Source: Acidobacteriota bacterium
GTDB lineage: Bacteria > Acidobacteriota > Terriglobia > Bryobacterales > Bryobacteraceae
Assembly: GCA_026394095.1 (NCBI GenBank)
Contig: JAPKYY010000014.1
Coordinates: 1 to 7,129, forward strand
Length of the DNA stretch: 7,129 bases
Reading direction: 5' to 3'
A model generated the notes under the pieces. It saw nothing but the letters and a program-made list of their open reading frames with translations, was not told the DNA's origin and ran no database searches. Position numbers and translations under genes: made by a program. Each line of letters opens with the position of its first letter. The stretch's first letter is position 1. Positions 1 through 7,129 of this stretch are shown piece by piece.

Positions 1-1
1 T

Positions 2-1574
<1,573 letters not shown>

Positions 1575-1576
<2 letters not shown>

Positions 1577-1579
1577 GAG
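1575..1579 (+). promoter_or_regulatory. Ribosome binding site of the DUF1501 gene
   Basis: AGGAG lies 7 bases before the ATG at 1587 and shares its first two bases with the TAG stop of the DUF1800 gene (1574-1576). This fixes the DUF1501 start and suggests that ribosomes ending DUF1800 can feed directly into DUF1501. Confidence 0.85.
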
Positions 1580-1586
1580 CAATCAA

Positions 1587-2822
1587 ATGGCAACCAGACG
1601 TGCATTCCTGAAAAACTCGGGGCTGGCTATCTTTGGTATCGGCGCCTCTCCTGTCTGGCTCGAACGAGCCGTCGCCGCCAGCACTAACAAAAAGATCCTG
1701 GTGGCTATTCTCCAGCGTGGTGCTGCTGACGGCCTCAATATCGTCGTCCCGCATGCTGAGAAAGCTTATTACGCAGGCCGCCCCGGTATCGCGATCCCCC
1801 AACCCGGCAGCAGCGAAGGCGCAAGCCTTGACCTTGACGGTTTCTTTGGCCTCAACCCCAATCTCAAATCGTTGCTGCCTATCTTCAACGACAAGAAACT
1901 CGCCATCATCGAAGCCTGCGGCAGCCCAGACCCTACCCGAAGCCACTTCGACGCCCAGGACTACATGGAGAGCGGCACCCCGGGCCTGAAGTCCACTCGA
2001 GACGGCTGGCTGAACCGCACGATGATCGACGACAAAACCAAGTCGCCAATACGCGCAGTCTCGCTCGGGCCTGTGCTTGCCCGCACCCTCCGTGGCCCGC
2101 AACCGGCTGTTGCCATGAACAGCGTTAAGGACTTCCAGGTGCGCGACAAGATGGCTGGCGACGACTACATGTCGCGCTACGCCGCCTCGGTTGATACCCA
2201 GCTCAAAGGCACCGGCAAGGATACCTTTGAAGCTATCCGCCTGCTTGAAGCTCTTCGCAAGGTAGAATACGTCCCTGCCAATGGCGCTGTCTACCCCAGT
2301 GGGCGATTAGGCTCAAGCCTCAAACAGATCGCCCAGATGATCAAGGCCAATGCCGGCCTTGAAGTGGCCTTTGCCGATCTCGGTGGTTGGGATCATCACG
2401 TCAACGAAGTTGGTGCCACCCCCTTCATTGGCCCACTTGCGAACCTGCTGCGAGAATTCGGTGACAGCCTCGCCGCCTTCTATCAGGACATGGGCCCGCG
2501 CATGGACGATATCGTTGTCACTACGATGAGTGAATTCGGCCGCACCGCCCGCGAGAATGGCAACCGGGGTACAGACCACGGCCACGCCAATGTCATGTTC
2601 ACCCTGGGGGGCGCAGTGGCAGGCGGCAAGATCTATGGCAAATGGCCCGGCCTTGAGCGCGAGCAGCTCTATGAGGGTCGCGATCTTGCCGTCACTACTG
2701 ACTTCCGTGAAGTGCTGGGTGAAGTCGTTAGCGGCCACCTTGGCCAGCACGATCTTGCTCGAGTCTTCCCGGGATTTAGCCCCAAAGGCCCGCTAGGCCT
2801 CTTTGCCGCAAACGCCTCTTAA
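1587..2822 (+). CDS. DUF1501 family protein with Tat signal
   Basis: A 411-residue protein. The ATG at 1587 is chosen because it has AGGAG at the right distance and starts a perfect twin-arginine leader, T3-R-R-A-F-L-K9, followed by a mild hydrophobic stretch and an Ala-rich cleavage region (about residues 26-31). The frame stays open upstream to 1326, but that part overlaps DUF1800 and is not coding. Family motifs: LQRGAADGLNIVVP (about 42-55), RSHFDAQ (118-124), GGWDHH (266-271), SEFGRT (315-320) and GTDHGH (328-333); the conserved Asp and His residues resemble metal ligands of the alkaline phosphatase/sulfatase-like fold to which DUF1501 is related. It probably folds in the cytoplasm, perhaps with a metal, and is then exported by Tat. 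Its partner is the preceding DUF1800 gene, 10 bp away. Substrate and reaction are unknown. Confidence 0.94.
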   Translation: MATRRAFLKNSGLAIFGIGASPVWLERAVAASTNKKILVAILQRGAADGLNIVVPHAEKAYYAGRPGIAIPQPGSSEGASLDLDGFFGLNPNLKSLLPIFNDKKLAIIEACGSPDPTRSHFDAQDYMESGTPGLKSTRDGWLNRTMIDDKTKSPIRAVSLGPVLARTLRGPQPAVAMNSVKDFQVRDKMAGDDYMSRYAASVDTQLKGTGKDTFEAIRLLEALRKVEYVPANGAVYPSGRLGSSLKQIAQMIKANAGLEVAFADLGGWDHHVNEVGATPFIGPLANLLREFGDSLAAFYQDMGPRMDDIVVTTMSEFGRTARENGNRGTDHGHANVMFTLGGAVAGGKIYGKWPGLEREQLYEGRDLAVTTDFREVLGEVVSGHLGQHDLARVFPGFSPKGPLGLFAANAS

Positions 2823-3092
2823 GTTCACATGCAGGTTCCGTGTATTCCGGCCCGGCCGCGAGAGCTGAGGTCGCCACAACAAGAGCCCGGTTAGAGCGTT
2901 GAAGTGAAGCTGCTCGACAAACCCGAGCCAACCTTCCTTGCGCTGGTAGTGCCTGCGCAACATGCCAGCCCCGGCATCGACATAAGCCTGCCGGGCATCA
3001 CCATAATCGACCCGGTTAGCCCAATCACCACCGCATAGAGTCCCAGCAAAAATTGCCAAAACCAGATGAAGCCGAAACAGATTCTTGCGCAC
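2793..3092 (-). CDS. Doubtful small exported protein (99 aa)
   Basis: This is the only candidate gene in the 312 bases between DUF1501 and the PEP-CTERM gene. It starts with GTG and encodes a leader-like N-terminus (MRKNLFRLHLVLAIFAGTLC) followed by a Trp/Arg/Leu-rich body I do not recognise. In favour: over 50 codons in the middle about three quarters of third positions are G or C by my count, as expected for a real gene here. Against: no convincing Shine-Dalgarno sequence, a GTG start, and the last 30 bases overlap the end of DUF1501 on the other strand. The GTG lies in the same frame as the PEP-CTERM gene, 42 bases after its TAA, with no further stop between. It could be a small secreted protein translated after the PEP-CTERM gene, a remnant of a longer gene, or chance. 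Confidence 0.4.
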   Translation of the reverse strand: MRKNLFRLHLVLAIFAGTLCGGDWANRVDYGDARQAYVDAGAGMLRRHYQRKEGWLGFVEQLHFNALTGLLLWRPQLSRPGRNTRNLHVNLRGVCGKEA

Positions 3093-3134
3093 TAGAGACC
3101 AGGCTAATCCAGGACCAAGTGGAAAACCGATGAT

Positions 3135-3890
3135 TTAGCGATCAGTGGAAATTGCGCCCTTGCTGCGGTACTTACAGGTGAAGAGGATGCCCACTGCAAC
3201 TAGGGCCCAGGTGGATGGTTCAGGAACGGTAGAACCAGACTCCTGTGCGGTCAATTCCACACGATAATTGTCCAGCCAGTCTACTGCTGCTGCAGGCTCG
3301 CACTGTACCCTGGCATTGCATGTCCCGGATTGTTCTACGCGGTAGCCGAAGGTAATGGTGGATCCGGTGCTGCTGAAGTTGGGCTTAAGGGCCGGGTCTT
3401 GAAAGTTCACCCAGTTGGATGCACTTGTGTAATCCCAGTTGAAAGTTCCGAAATTGCCGTTAATCGTTGGGCTCAGGCTGACTGAGAGTACAGAAAAGGC
3501 CAGAGAATCCTGGAGAATGACGGGCCTCCAGGCGAGGGCAACAGAATTAGTGAATCCGAGGCTCGTGAAATTGCGGAGGTCCATTGAAAAGCGGAGTGTG
3601 TCCAGCGGCCCGTCTGTTGCTGGATTCCAGGTGAAGTCGCTACGAAATCGGGCAACTCTTGCGGTGCTGTTTTGTCCTGGCGCCAAAAAGCCGACGTTCC
3701 AGACCACGCGTTGGAAGTCGCCGGGATTGCCTGTGGTATTACCCTGGGTAAACTTCATATCGCCGGTGCCGATTTGGGTCAGAATGGTCGATTGCCAGTC
3801 GGCCTGATTGAAAGTACCGTCGTTGTAGATGGTGGTTGCGAAGGCTGGGATCGCCAGAGCAAAGTAGATTGCAAAAAATGTCTTGTTCAT
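3135..3890 (-). CDS. PEP-CTERM sorting domain protein
   Basis: A 251-residue exported protein. Residues 1-18 form a Sec signal peptide (MNKTFFAIYFALAIPAFA, cleavage after Ala18). The body (19-220) is rich in Ser, Thr, Asn, Gly and aromatic residues with alternating beta-strand patterns, like the beta-sandwich domains of other surface PEP-CTERM proteins; I cannot name a subfamily. Two Cys residues in SGTCNARVQCEP may form a disulfide. The C-terminus has the sorting signal VPEPSTWALVAVGILF (222-237), then a basic patch KYRSK. In this system an exosortase recognises Pro-Glu-Pro and processes the protein for display in the envelope or extracellular polymer; no exosortase gene is in the window. 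AGAGG at 3900-3904, 9 bases before the ATG, is the likely ribosome binding site. The tail after the basic patch (GAISTDR) is a little longer than usual. The gene lies 196 bp after the small CxxCxC gene on the same strand and is probably expressed separately. Confidence 0.92.
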   Translation of the reverse strand: MNKTFFAIYFALAIPAFATTIYNDGTFNQADWQSTILTQIGTGDMKFTQGNTTGNPGDFQRVVWNVGFLAPGQNSTARVARFRSDFTWNPATDGPLDTLRFSMDLRNFTSLGFTNSVALAWRPVILQDSLAFSVLSVSLSPTINGNFGTFNWDYTSASNWVNFQDPALKPNFSSTGSTITFGYRVEQSGTCNARVQCEPAAAVDWLDNYRVELTAQESGSTVPEPSTWALVAVGILFTCKYRSKGAISTDR

Positions 3891-3964
3891 AAAGGGATGC
3901 CTCTATAAGCAAGCAGTGCGATTACCGGAGAAACCAGACCATTGTTTTGAGTCAGAAAGTACTG

Positions 3965-3976
3965 GAACCGAGGTTC
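3965..3976. repeat. Short inverted repeat GAACC-GA-GGTTC
   Basis: Two perfect 5-base arms around a 2-base centre, about 75-86 bp upstream of the PEP-CTERM start. The compact dyad looks more like a protein binding site than an RNA hairpin, because a 2-base loop is too tight. It could be an operator for the PEP-CTERM gene, but chance is not excluded. Confidence 0.35.
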
Positions 3977-3997
3977 TATCTAAGCAGGCAGCTCATA

Positions 3998-4083
3998 GAG
4001 TCTGGAGGAAAAGACAGTTTTCTCGTGCAGATCTGCCGCAACACCTTTACTCGTGATGGGTGCGATATTCAGCCACCAGACTC
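3998..4083. repeat. Long-range inverted repeat with nested hairpins
   Basis: GAGTCTGG (3998-4005) is matched by CCAGACTC (4076-4083), an exact 8-base inverted repeat that extends to 10 matches out of 11 (GAGTCTGG-A/T-GG). Inside it lie GAAAA-GACAG-TTTTC (4008-4022) and the perfect 10-base palindrome GCAGATCTGC (4027-4036). As RNA on the minus strand the outer stem would begin three bases after the TAA of the small CxxCxC gene, so it may be a 3' structure protecting or ending that transcript. There is no T run, so it is not a standard intrinsic terminator. Confidence 0.4.
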
Positions 4084-4086
4084 AAC

Positions 4087-4317
4087 TTAATCTACCGAAA
4101 CACGAGTGCCGCGCGACTGCTCTGGCCGCGTCAGTTTTTCGATTCTGTGGTCCAGCAACTCGCGCAATCCCTTCAATACTTCAACGCTTGCATTGCGAAA
4201 GTGCTGCGAGACACCTTCGGGCACATCGAGCGCCTGCTTCACCACGCGTGAAAGTTCCGGCCCCGCACCACCACACACACACTGGCCGCAGCCCTTTTCA
4301 GCAACAGGTTCAGACAT
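4087..4317 (-). CDS. Small CxxCxC protein, partner of the ArsA-like ATPase
   Basis: A 76-residue cytoplasmic protein with no signal peptide or membrane segment. The N-terminus has Cys10-x2-Cys13-x-Cys15 in a Gly-rich setting (GCGQCVCGG), a likely metal-binding or redox cluster. Residues 34-64 (EGVSQHFRNASVEVL followed by KGLRELLDHRIEKLTR) form an amphipathic, charged helix; to my memory similar short helical segments occur in small proteins beside ArsA/HSP20 genes, but I cannot name a family. The start is supported by AGGAG at 4324-4328, 6 bases before the ATG. It begins 32 bp after the ATPase gene and is surely co-transcribed with it, so a role as adaptor, metal-binding subunit or regulator of the ATPase is a reasonable guess. 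Overlapping plus-strand frames in this stretch show no family likeness and are discarded. That it is a gene is fairly sure; its function is unknown. Confidence 0.78.
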   Translation of the reverse strand: MSEPVAEKGCGQCVCGGAGPELSRVVKQALDVPEGVSQHFRNASVEVLKGLRELLDHRIEKLTRPEQSRGTRVSVD

Positions 4318-4323
4318 GATTTA

Positions 4324-4328
4324 CTCCT
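4324..4328 (-). promoter_or_regulatory. Ribosome binding site of the small CxxCxC gene
   Basis: On the minus strand AGGAG stands 6 bases before the ATG at 4317. It is a near-ideal Shine-Dalgarno sequence in the 32-bp gap after the ATPase gene, and is the main support for this short gene being translated. Confidence 0.8.
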
Positions 4329-4349
4329 GACATAGATTATCGCCCGGCC

Positions 4350-5546
4350 CTAGCCGGCAGCTTCGAGCTCTACCCGCAGATAGCCCTCATCCAGCCGGGC
4401 CCGCGTTGGCGTCAGCCCGACCATCGTCGCAGGCAAACCGATATGACGCCGCAACGAGCCAATCTCCACAACGAGTTCGTCATTCTTCTTGAAGAGCCCA
4501 ATCTCGCCCTTCTGCGCAAACGGCATGTGCAACTTCACAACATAGCGCGCCTCGCCGGTCTTCTCAAAGGTGTAGCTGCGTTCGGTGCGCAACGCAAGAG
4601 AAGGATCTTCATCCACCCCGTAAGCGGCTTGCGCCAAACGGTCCAGTCTTTCAATGCCGACAACCTCTTCGGTAAACAATGGCACCTGGCGGATCTTCAG
4701 CGGCTGAAAGTAGCTTTCAATCTCACCGAGCACCCGCTGCTGCGATTCGCGCCAGCCGGCAAAAAAGTCACCGCCACCCACGCCTTCAGGCATTACACGA
4801 TTCACGATAATGTCGTCCACTGTCATCCCGTGCAGCGCAAAGTAAACAAAAGCCCGCTGGGTCTCACGCATCACCATTTGTTCCGGGTTGGTCACCAGGC
4901 GCACCGATGTTACGGCCGGGTCTTCCAGCACCTGATCTACGCCCTCCAGGCGATGGAAGAGATCGAGAATATTTCCAAAATAAGAGTCTGAAGGCAGCTC
5001 AACAGGTGAGATCCGGTTTGCAATCGGCCGCACTGCCTTAAAGAGATTACGCTGCATCGGAAAGACATGCTTCATGTACCAGTCGAGCGTTCTGGGCATT
5101 GATATGAAGCGAATGCTCTCGGCAGTCGGGGCGCAATCCAGAACAATCACGTCGTACTTGCCTTCCTTGCGGTAGAGATTCACATACATCAACGCACTGA
5201 TCTCTTCCATCCCCGGGAAAATCGCCAGCTCTTCAGCCTCCACCCCGCTTAGGCCGGTAGTGCGCAACACGCTGGTGATGTACTGTGCAATCTCGCCCCA
5301 GTAACGCTTCACTTCTTTTTGGATTTTCAGCTCAAAGATGTCGAGATTCGGCCGCATGGTAAGTGGCTCAGAAGTGCTGCCATGAAATAGATCTCCAGGC
5401 AGGCCGAAAGAGTCGCCTAACGAGTGAGCCGGGTCGACGCTCATCACCAGCGTCCTGTAGCCTCTTTGAGCGAGACGTAAGCCGGTAGCAGCCGACAAAG
5501 ACGTTTTGCCTGTACCGCCTTTACCCGAATAGAGAAGAATTCGCAT
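4350..5546 (-). CDS. ArsA/Get3-family ATPase with C-terminal HSP20-like domain
   Basis: A 398-residue single-domain ATPase of the ArsA/GET3/TRC40 group (SIMIBI class). Visible motifs: deviant Walker A GKGGTGKT (8-15, signature Lys9), switch I DPAHSLGDSF (38-47), FPGMEE (110-115), switch II DCAPTAES (137-144, where Get3 has DTAPTGH), and an adenine-loop-like VNRVMPEG. Residues about 324-396 have the short beta-strand pattern of the HSP20-like domain found at the end of many bacterial ArsA homologues. The only Cys is Cys138 in switch II, so the arsenite-binding cysteines of ArsA and the zinc CxxC of Get3 are absent; the protein has one nucleotide site instead of the two halves of plasmid ArsA. 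No ars gene is nearby. A chaperone or membrane-protein targeting role fits better than arsenite export, but no client is known. The ATG at 5546 is the first possible start (in-frame TAG 21 bases upstream) and lacks a good Shine-Dalgarno sequence. It lies 52 bp after the lipoprotein gene. Confidence 0.93.
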   Translation of the reverse strand: MRILLYSGKGGTGKTSLSAATGLRLAQRGYRTLVMSVDPAHSLGDSFGLPGDLFHGSTSEPLTMRPNLDIFELKIQKEVKRYWGEIAQYITSVLRTTGLSGVEAEELAIFPGMEEISALMYVNLYRKEGKYDVIVLDCAPTAESIRFISMPRTLDWYMKHVFPMQRNLFKAVRPIANRISPVELPSDSYFGNILDLFHRLEGVDQVLEDPAVTSVRLVTNPEQMVMRETQRAFVYFALHGMTVDDIIVNRVMPEGVGGGDFFAGWRESQQRVLGEIESYFQPLKIRQVPLFTEEVVGIERLDRLAQAAYGVDEDPSLALRTERSYTFEKTGEARYVVKLHMPFAQKGEIGLFKKNDELVVEIGSLRRHIGLPATMVGLTPTRARLDEGYLRVELEAAG

Positions 5547-5563
5547 GCACCAATTGGATGCAC
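5545..5563 (-). repeat. Palindrome at the ATPase start codon
   Basis: CCAATTGG (5550-5557) is a perfect 8-base palindrome, flanked on both sides by ATGCAC (5545-5550 and 5558-5563). On the minus strand this can pair as GCA(T)CC-AATT-GGTGC, a small hairpin ending directly before the ATG, in the place where a ribosome binding site would be expected. It could be an operator or a translation control element; the stem is short and chance is possible. Confidence 0.35.
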
Positions 5564-5598
5564 GCTAGAGGCTGAGTGGTGGAAGATCTAATACAAGC

Positions 5599-6357
5599 TC
5601 AGGGCTGAATCGTGATTGTTGCAGGAGCCTTTAGTGTAAAGGTGAGCGGGGTTTCGGCAGCAAAAGCAGCTGGGTCCCCGCGAGTGGCCAATGCCGTTCC
5701 TGTGCCTGCCGCTCCACCCGCACCGGCGCCAATGGCAGCACCTTTGCCCCCGCCTACAATCGCTCCAATCGCCGCTCCTGCGCCAGTCATGATGCCGCCC
5801 CGCACCACATCGCGTTTCACCGTTCCTTTTGCCGTGGCGCCCAGAGTGTTGGTCTCAATCGGCACCGGGCCAGCCTTGAGCTGAATCGATTTCAGAGCGA
5901 TGCTGATGGATGCCCTACCCTTTACGCGGCCACCCGGATCGCTCGAACGTACAACGCCTGTAGCCATGGCTCCCGCAGGAATGAGCTGGACTCCTTCCAT
6001 TTGTACAGGCTCCATCAAAGAGGCCTCAAATGTAGAACCTGCTTCGGCGGTCTTCGTCGTGAGGGCGTTGGTGGTTCGTACGCGAATTGTCGTGCCTGCC
6101 GGCAATACATATTCTTTGGCCCGCTGAACTACTGGTGCTTCGCCCCTGGCCGCGGCCACTTCCTTACGCGCATCCTGAACTTGCTTCTCCAACTGAGCGA
6201 GTCGCTGTTCCGGGGAGGATTTCGTCCGGATCTGTTGGATCTCCATTTCGATATCGTTCAACTTCTTCTCGGCTTCGGCAAGATCTGATTTCTTCTGGCT
6301 GCAAGCGGAAATCGCAAACAATGCGGAGGATACCATCGCAAGCATTCTCTTGTTCAT
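5599..6357 (-). CDS. Lipoprotein with coiled coil, beta domain and glycine zipper
   Basis: A 252-residue lipoprotein from the ATG at 6357; a TTG two codons upstream (6363) is in frame but less likely. The leader MNKRMLAMVSSALFAISAC ends in a lipobox-like ISA-Cys19, the predicted lipidated residue. Residues 25-71 are a charged heptad-like coiled coil (LAEAEKKLNDIEMEIQQI onwards), broken by Ser-Ser-Pro at 47-49. From about 83 to 175 follows a beta domain starting LPAGTTIRVR, with a second PAG turn (LIPAGAMATG), resembling the VirB10/TrbI-like beta folds of many acidobacterial envelope proteins. Residues 187-220 are a glycine zipper (GAGAAIGAIVGGGKGAAIGA and on), able to pack in or on a membrane; the last strand is FTLKAPATITIQP-like. 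It probably sits in the outer membrane facing the periplasm. The function is not known. It precedes the ATPase gene by 52 bp, and its promoter should lie in the 73 bp shared with the divergent cupin gene. Confidence 0.86.
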   Translation of the reverse strand: MNKRMLAMVSSALFAISACSQKKSDLAEAEKKLNDIEMEIQQIRTKSSPEQRLAQLEKQVQDARKEVAAARGEAPVVQRAKEYVLPAGTTIRVRTTNALTTKTAEAGSTFEASLMEPVQMEGVQLIPAGAMATGVVRSSDPGGRVKGRASISIALKSIQLKAGPVPIETNTLGATAKGTVKRDVVRGGIMTGAGAAIGAIVGGGKGAAIGAGAGGAAGTGTALATRGDPAAFAAETPLTFTLKAPATITIQP

Positions 6358-6430
6358 AAACAAACGCTACCACTAAGGCTCTCAAATCAGTTGCGCGCAT
6401 AATGAGAGATCAGGAGCGAGGAGCAGGTGT
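6358..6430. promoter_or_regulatory. Divergent promoter region
   Basis: These 73 bases separate the lipoprotein gene (leftward) from the cupin gene (rightward) and must hold both promoters unless the cupin is read from further away. CATAAT at 6398-6403 is a possible -10 box for the cupin gene, but no -35 box stands at the normal distance. Assigned by position, not by clear motifs. Confidence 0.4.
6418..6423 (+). promoter_or_regulatory. Ribosome binding site of the cupin gene
   Basis: GAGGAG stands 7 bases before the ATG at 6431. It is a strong Shine-Dalgarno match and confirms the start of the cupin gene, which would otherwise be judged only on its signal peptide. Confidence 0.85.
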
Positions 6431-7129
6431 ATGAAGATATTGTCCATTTTAAAGTTCGCGCCCTCGCTTCTTATGGTGAATCTGGCTCTTGCGCAGACCT
6501 CAAGGTCTGGCCCGATTGCGACGCCCGGCATCTACGCCAATCACACGAAAGTGGCTGCCGCACTGGCTAAAGGCGGGCTGTTGTTTGAAAATCCAGACAC
6601 TCCTGCAGCGATAAAGGTCTCCGGTGTTTACCGCGATAAAGCCGGAGCGATTGAGCGGAACGAGCAGCAAACTTCGATCCTCTACATCTCCAGCGGCGAG
6701 GCCACACTCATCGCCGGTGACGGACAGACTTTTCGGCTCACCAAAGGCGACATGGTGGTGATTCCTGCAGGGGTCCCGCATCGGTTTAGCGAGGTCCCGA
6801 AGTCGATCAGTTACCACCTGATCAAATTGAGCGCCCCGCCGGGCGGCACTGGCGCGTTGACCCATATCGGCCACGACAAGGTTGCAAATGCGCTAGATAG
6901 TAAGGGGGAGATTTTCTCCGCCCCAAAATTGAGACTCTCAGGCGGCTATCGCACAGGCCCCGATCAGCCGGCCAGCTACAACCCTGATCCGGAAATCCAT
7001 CCCGCTGCCATCGACATTTTCTACTGCATTGACGGTGCCGCGACGATCGTCACCGGTGGCAAGTTTGTAGGAATGAAACAGAGCGGGCGCAATCGCATGG
7101 CTGGTGCGAGAGTGGAGCAGGGGCGCTCC
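6431..7129 (+). CDS. Exported two-cupin protein, 3' end outside window
   Basis: The frame is open to the window end, giving 233 residues. Residues 1-21 are a Sec signal peptide with cleavage likely at ALA|QT. The first cupin domain covers about 60-132: the second cupin motif is clear (GDMVVIPAGVPHRF, 106-119, His117), but the first motif is degenerate, with Glu75, Asn77 and Ser82 where HxH and Glu are normal. The second cupin starts at about 188 with EIHPAAIDIFYCIDG and TIVTGGKF, and runs off the edge; its first motif has Glu188, His190 and Asp195. The GGK followed by KQSGRNRMAG and EQG is typical of a cupin family common in Acidobacteriota. Metal and substrate are unknown, and the missing ligands make a binding or non-classical role possible. 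It is divergent from the lipoprotein gene, so it is a separate transcription unit. Confidence 0.88.
   Translation, partial: MKILSILKFAPSLLMVNLALAQTSRSGPIATPGIYANHTKVAAALAKGGLLFENPDTPAAIKVSGVYRDKAGAIERNEQQTSILYISSGEATLIAGDGQTFRLTKGDMVVIPAGVPHRFSEVPKSISYHLIKLSAPPGGTGALTHIGHDKVANALDSKGEIFSAPKLRLSGGYRTGPDQPASYNPDPEIHPAAIDIFYCIDGAATIVTGGKFVGMKQSGRNRMAGARVEQGRS

Larger units (their letters stand above)
3891..4086. other. Non-coding spacer rich in short inverted repeats
   Basis: No convincing gene is seen on either strand in these 196 bases. The spacer lies downstream of the small CxxCxC gene and upstream of the PEP-CTERM gene, both on the minus strand, so it should hold a transcription end and a promoter. 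I found no clear -35/-10 pair and no stem followed by a T run. It contains four separate dyad symmetries between 3965 and 4083, listed below. Confidence 0.6.

Noticed and set aside
2786..2800. AGGCC-CGCTA-GGCCT hairpin as a terminator at the end of DUF1501
   Set aside because: It lies inside the coding sequence, the stem is only 5 bp and it is followed by just three T, so termination there is not credible.
3891..3960. Sigma-54 type promoter before the PEP-CTERM gene, as known for some PEP-CTERM systems
   Set aside because: A TTGC element is present but no GG stands at the required distance upstream of its GC.
4053..4330. Plus-strand reading frames of 63-88 codons opposite the small CxxCxC gene
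   Set aside because: The minus-strand gene has a near-ideal ribosome binding site, operon position and plausible domain make-up; the plus-strand products look random and Cys/His/Pro-rich by composition.
4350..5546. Arsenite efflux ATPase (arsA) of an ars operon
   Set aside because: Single nucleotide-binding half, arsenite-binding cysteines absent, HSP20-like tail present, and no arsB, arsR, arsC or arsD nearby.
5612..6359. Plus-strand Pro/Ala-rich and other frames opposite the lipoprotein
   Set aside because: The Pro/Ala repeats are the complement of the glycine zipper; the minus strand has the lipobox and coherent domains.
6500..6874. 124-codon minus-strand frame opposite the cupin gene
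   Set aside because: The plus strand has a strong ribosome binding site, a signal peptide and cupin motifs across the same bases.

Overview
The window is a chromosomal stretch of a moderately GC-rich, Gram-negative-type bacterium. The combination of a PEP-CTERM surface protein, a DUF1800/DUF1501 export pair, an ArsA-type ATPase with an HSP20-like tail, a glycine-zipper lipoprotein and a secreted two-cupin protein is what I would expect from Acidobacteriota (Bryobacterales/Solibacteres-like). That assignment is inference from gene content; no rRNA or marker gene is present.

Layout. (1) Positions 2-2822, plus strand: a DUF1800 gene already open at the left edge, followed 10 bp later by a DUF1501 gene whose ribosome binding site overlaps the DUF1800 stop codon, so the two form an operon. 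The first has a Sec-type leader and the second a clear twin-arginine leader. (2) Positions 2793-3890, minus strand: a PEP-CTERM protein, then a doubtful 99-residue reading frame that runs tail to tail into DUF1501. (3) Positions 3891-4086: a non-coding spacer with an unusual density of short inverted repeats. (4) Positions 4087-6357, minus strand: a lipoprotein (coiled coil, beta domain, glycine zipper), then an ArsA/Get3-like ATPase with a C-terminal HSP20-like domain, then a 76-residue protein with a CxxCxC cluster. (5) Positions 6431 to the right edge, plus strand: a divergent secreted bicupin, cut off by the window end.

Almost every product is predicted to leave the cytoplasm; the exceptions are the ATPase and its small partner. 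The most interesting local unit is that ATPase/small-protein pair. It has the marks of a client-handling ATPase rather than an arsenite pump, because the cysteines needed for arsenite binding or for the Get3 zinc site are missing, whereas the small downstream protein carries a cysteine cluster. No mobile element, CRISPR array, tRNA, rRNA or recognised riboswitch was seen.
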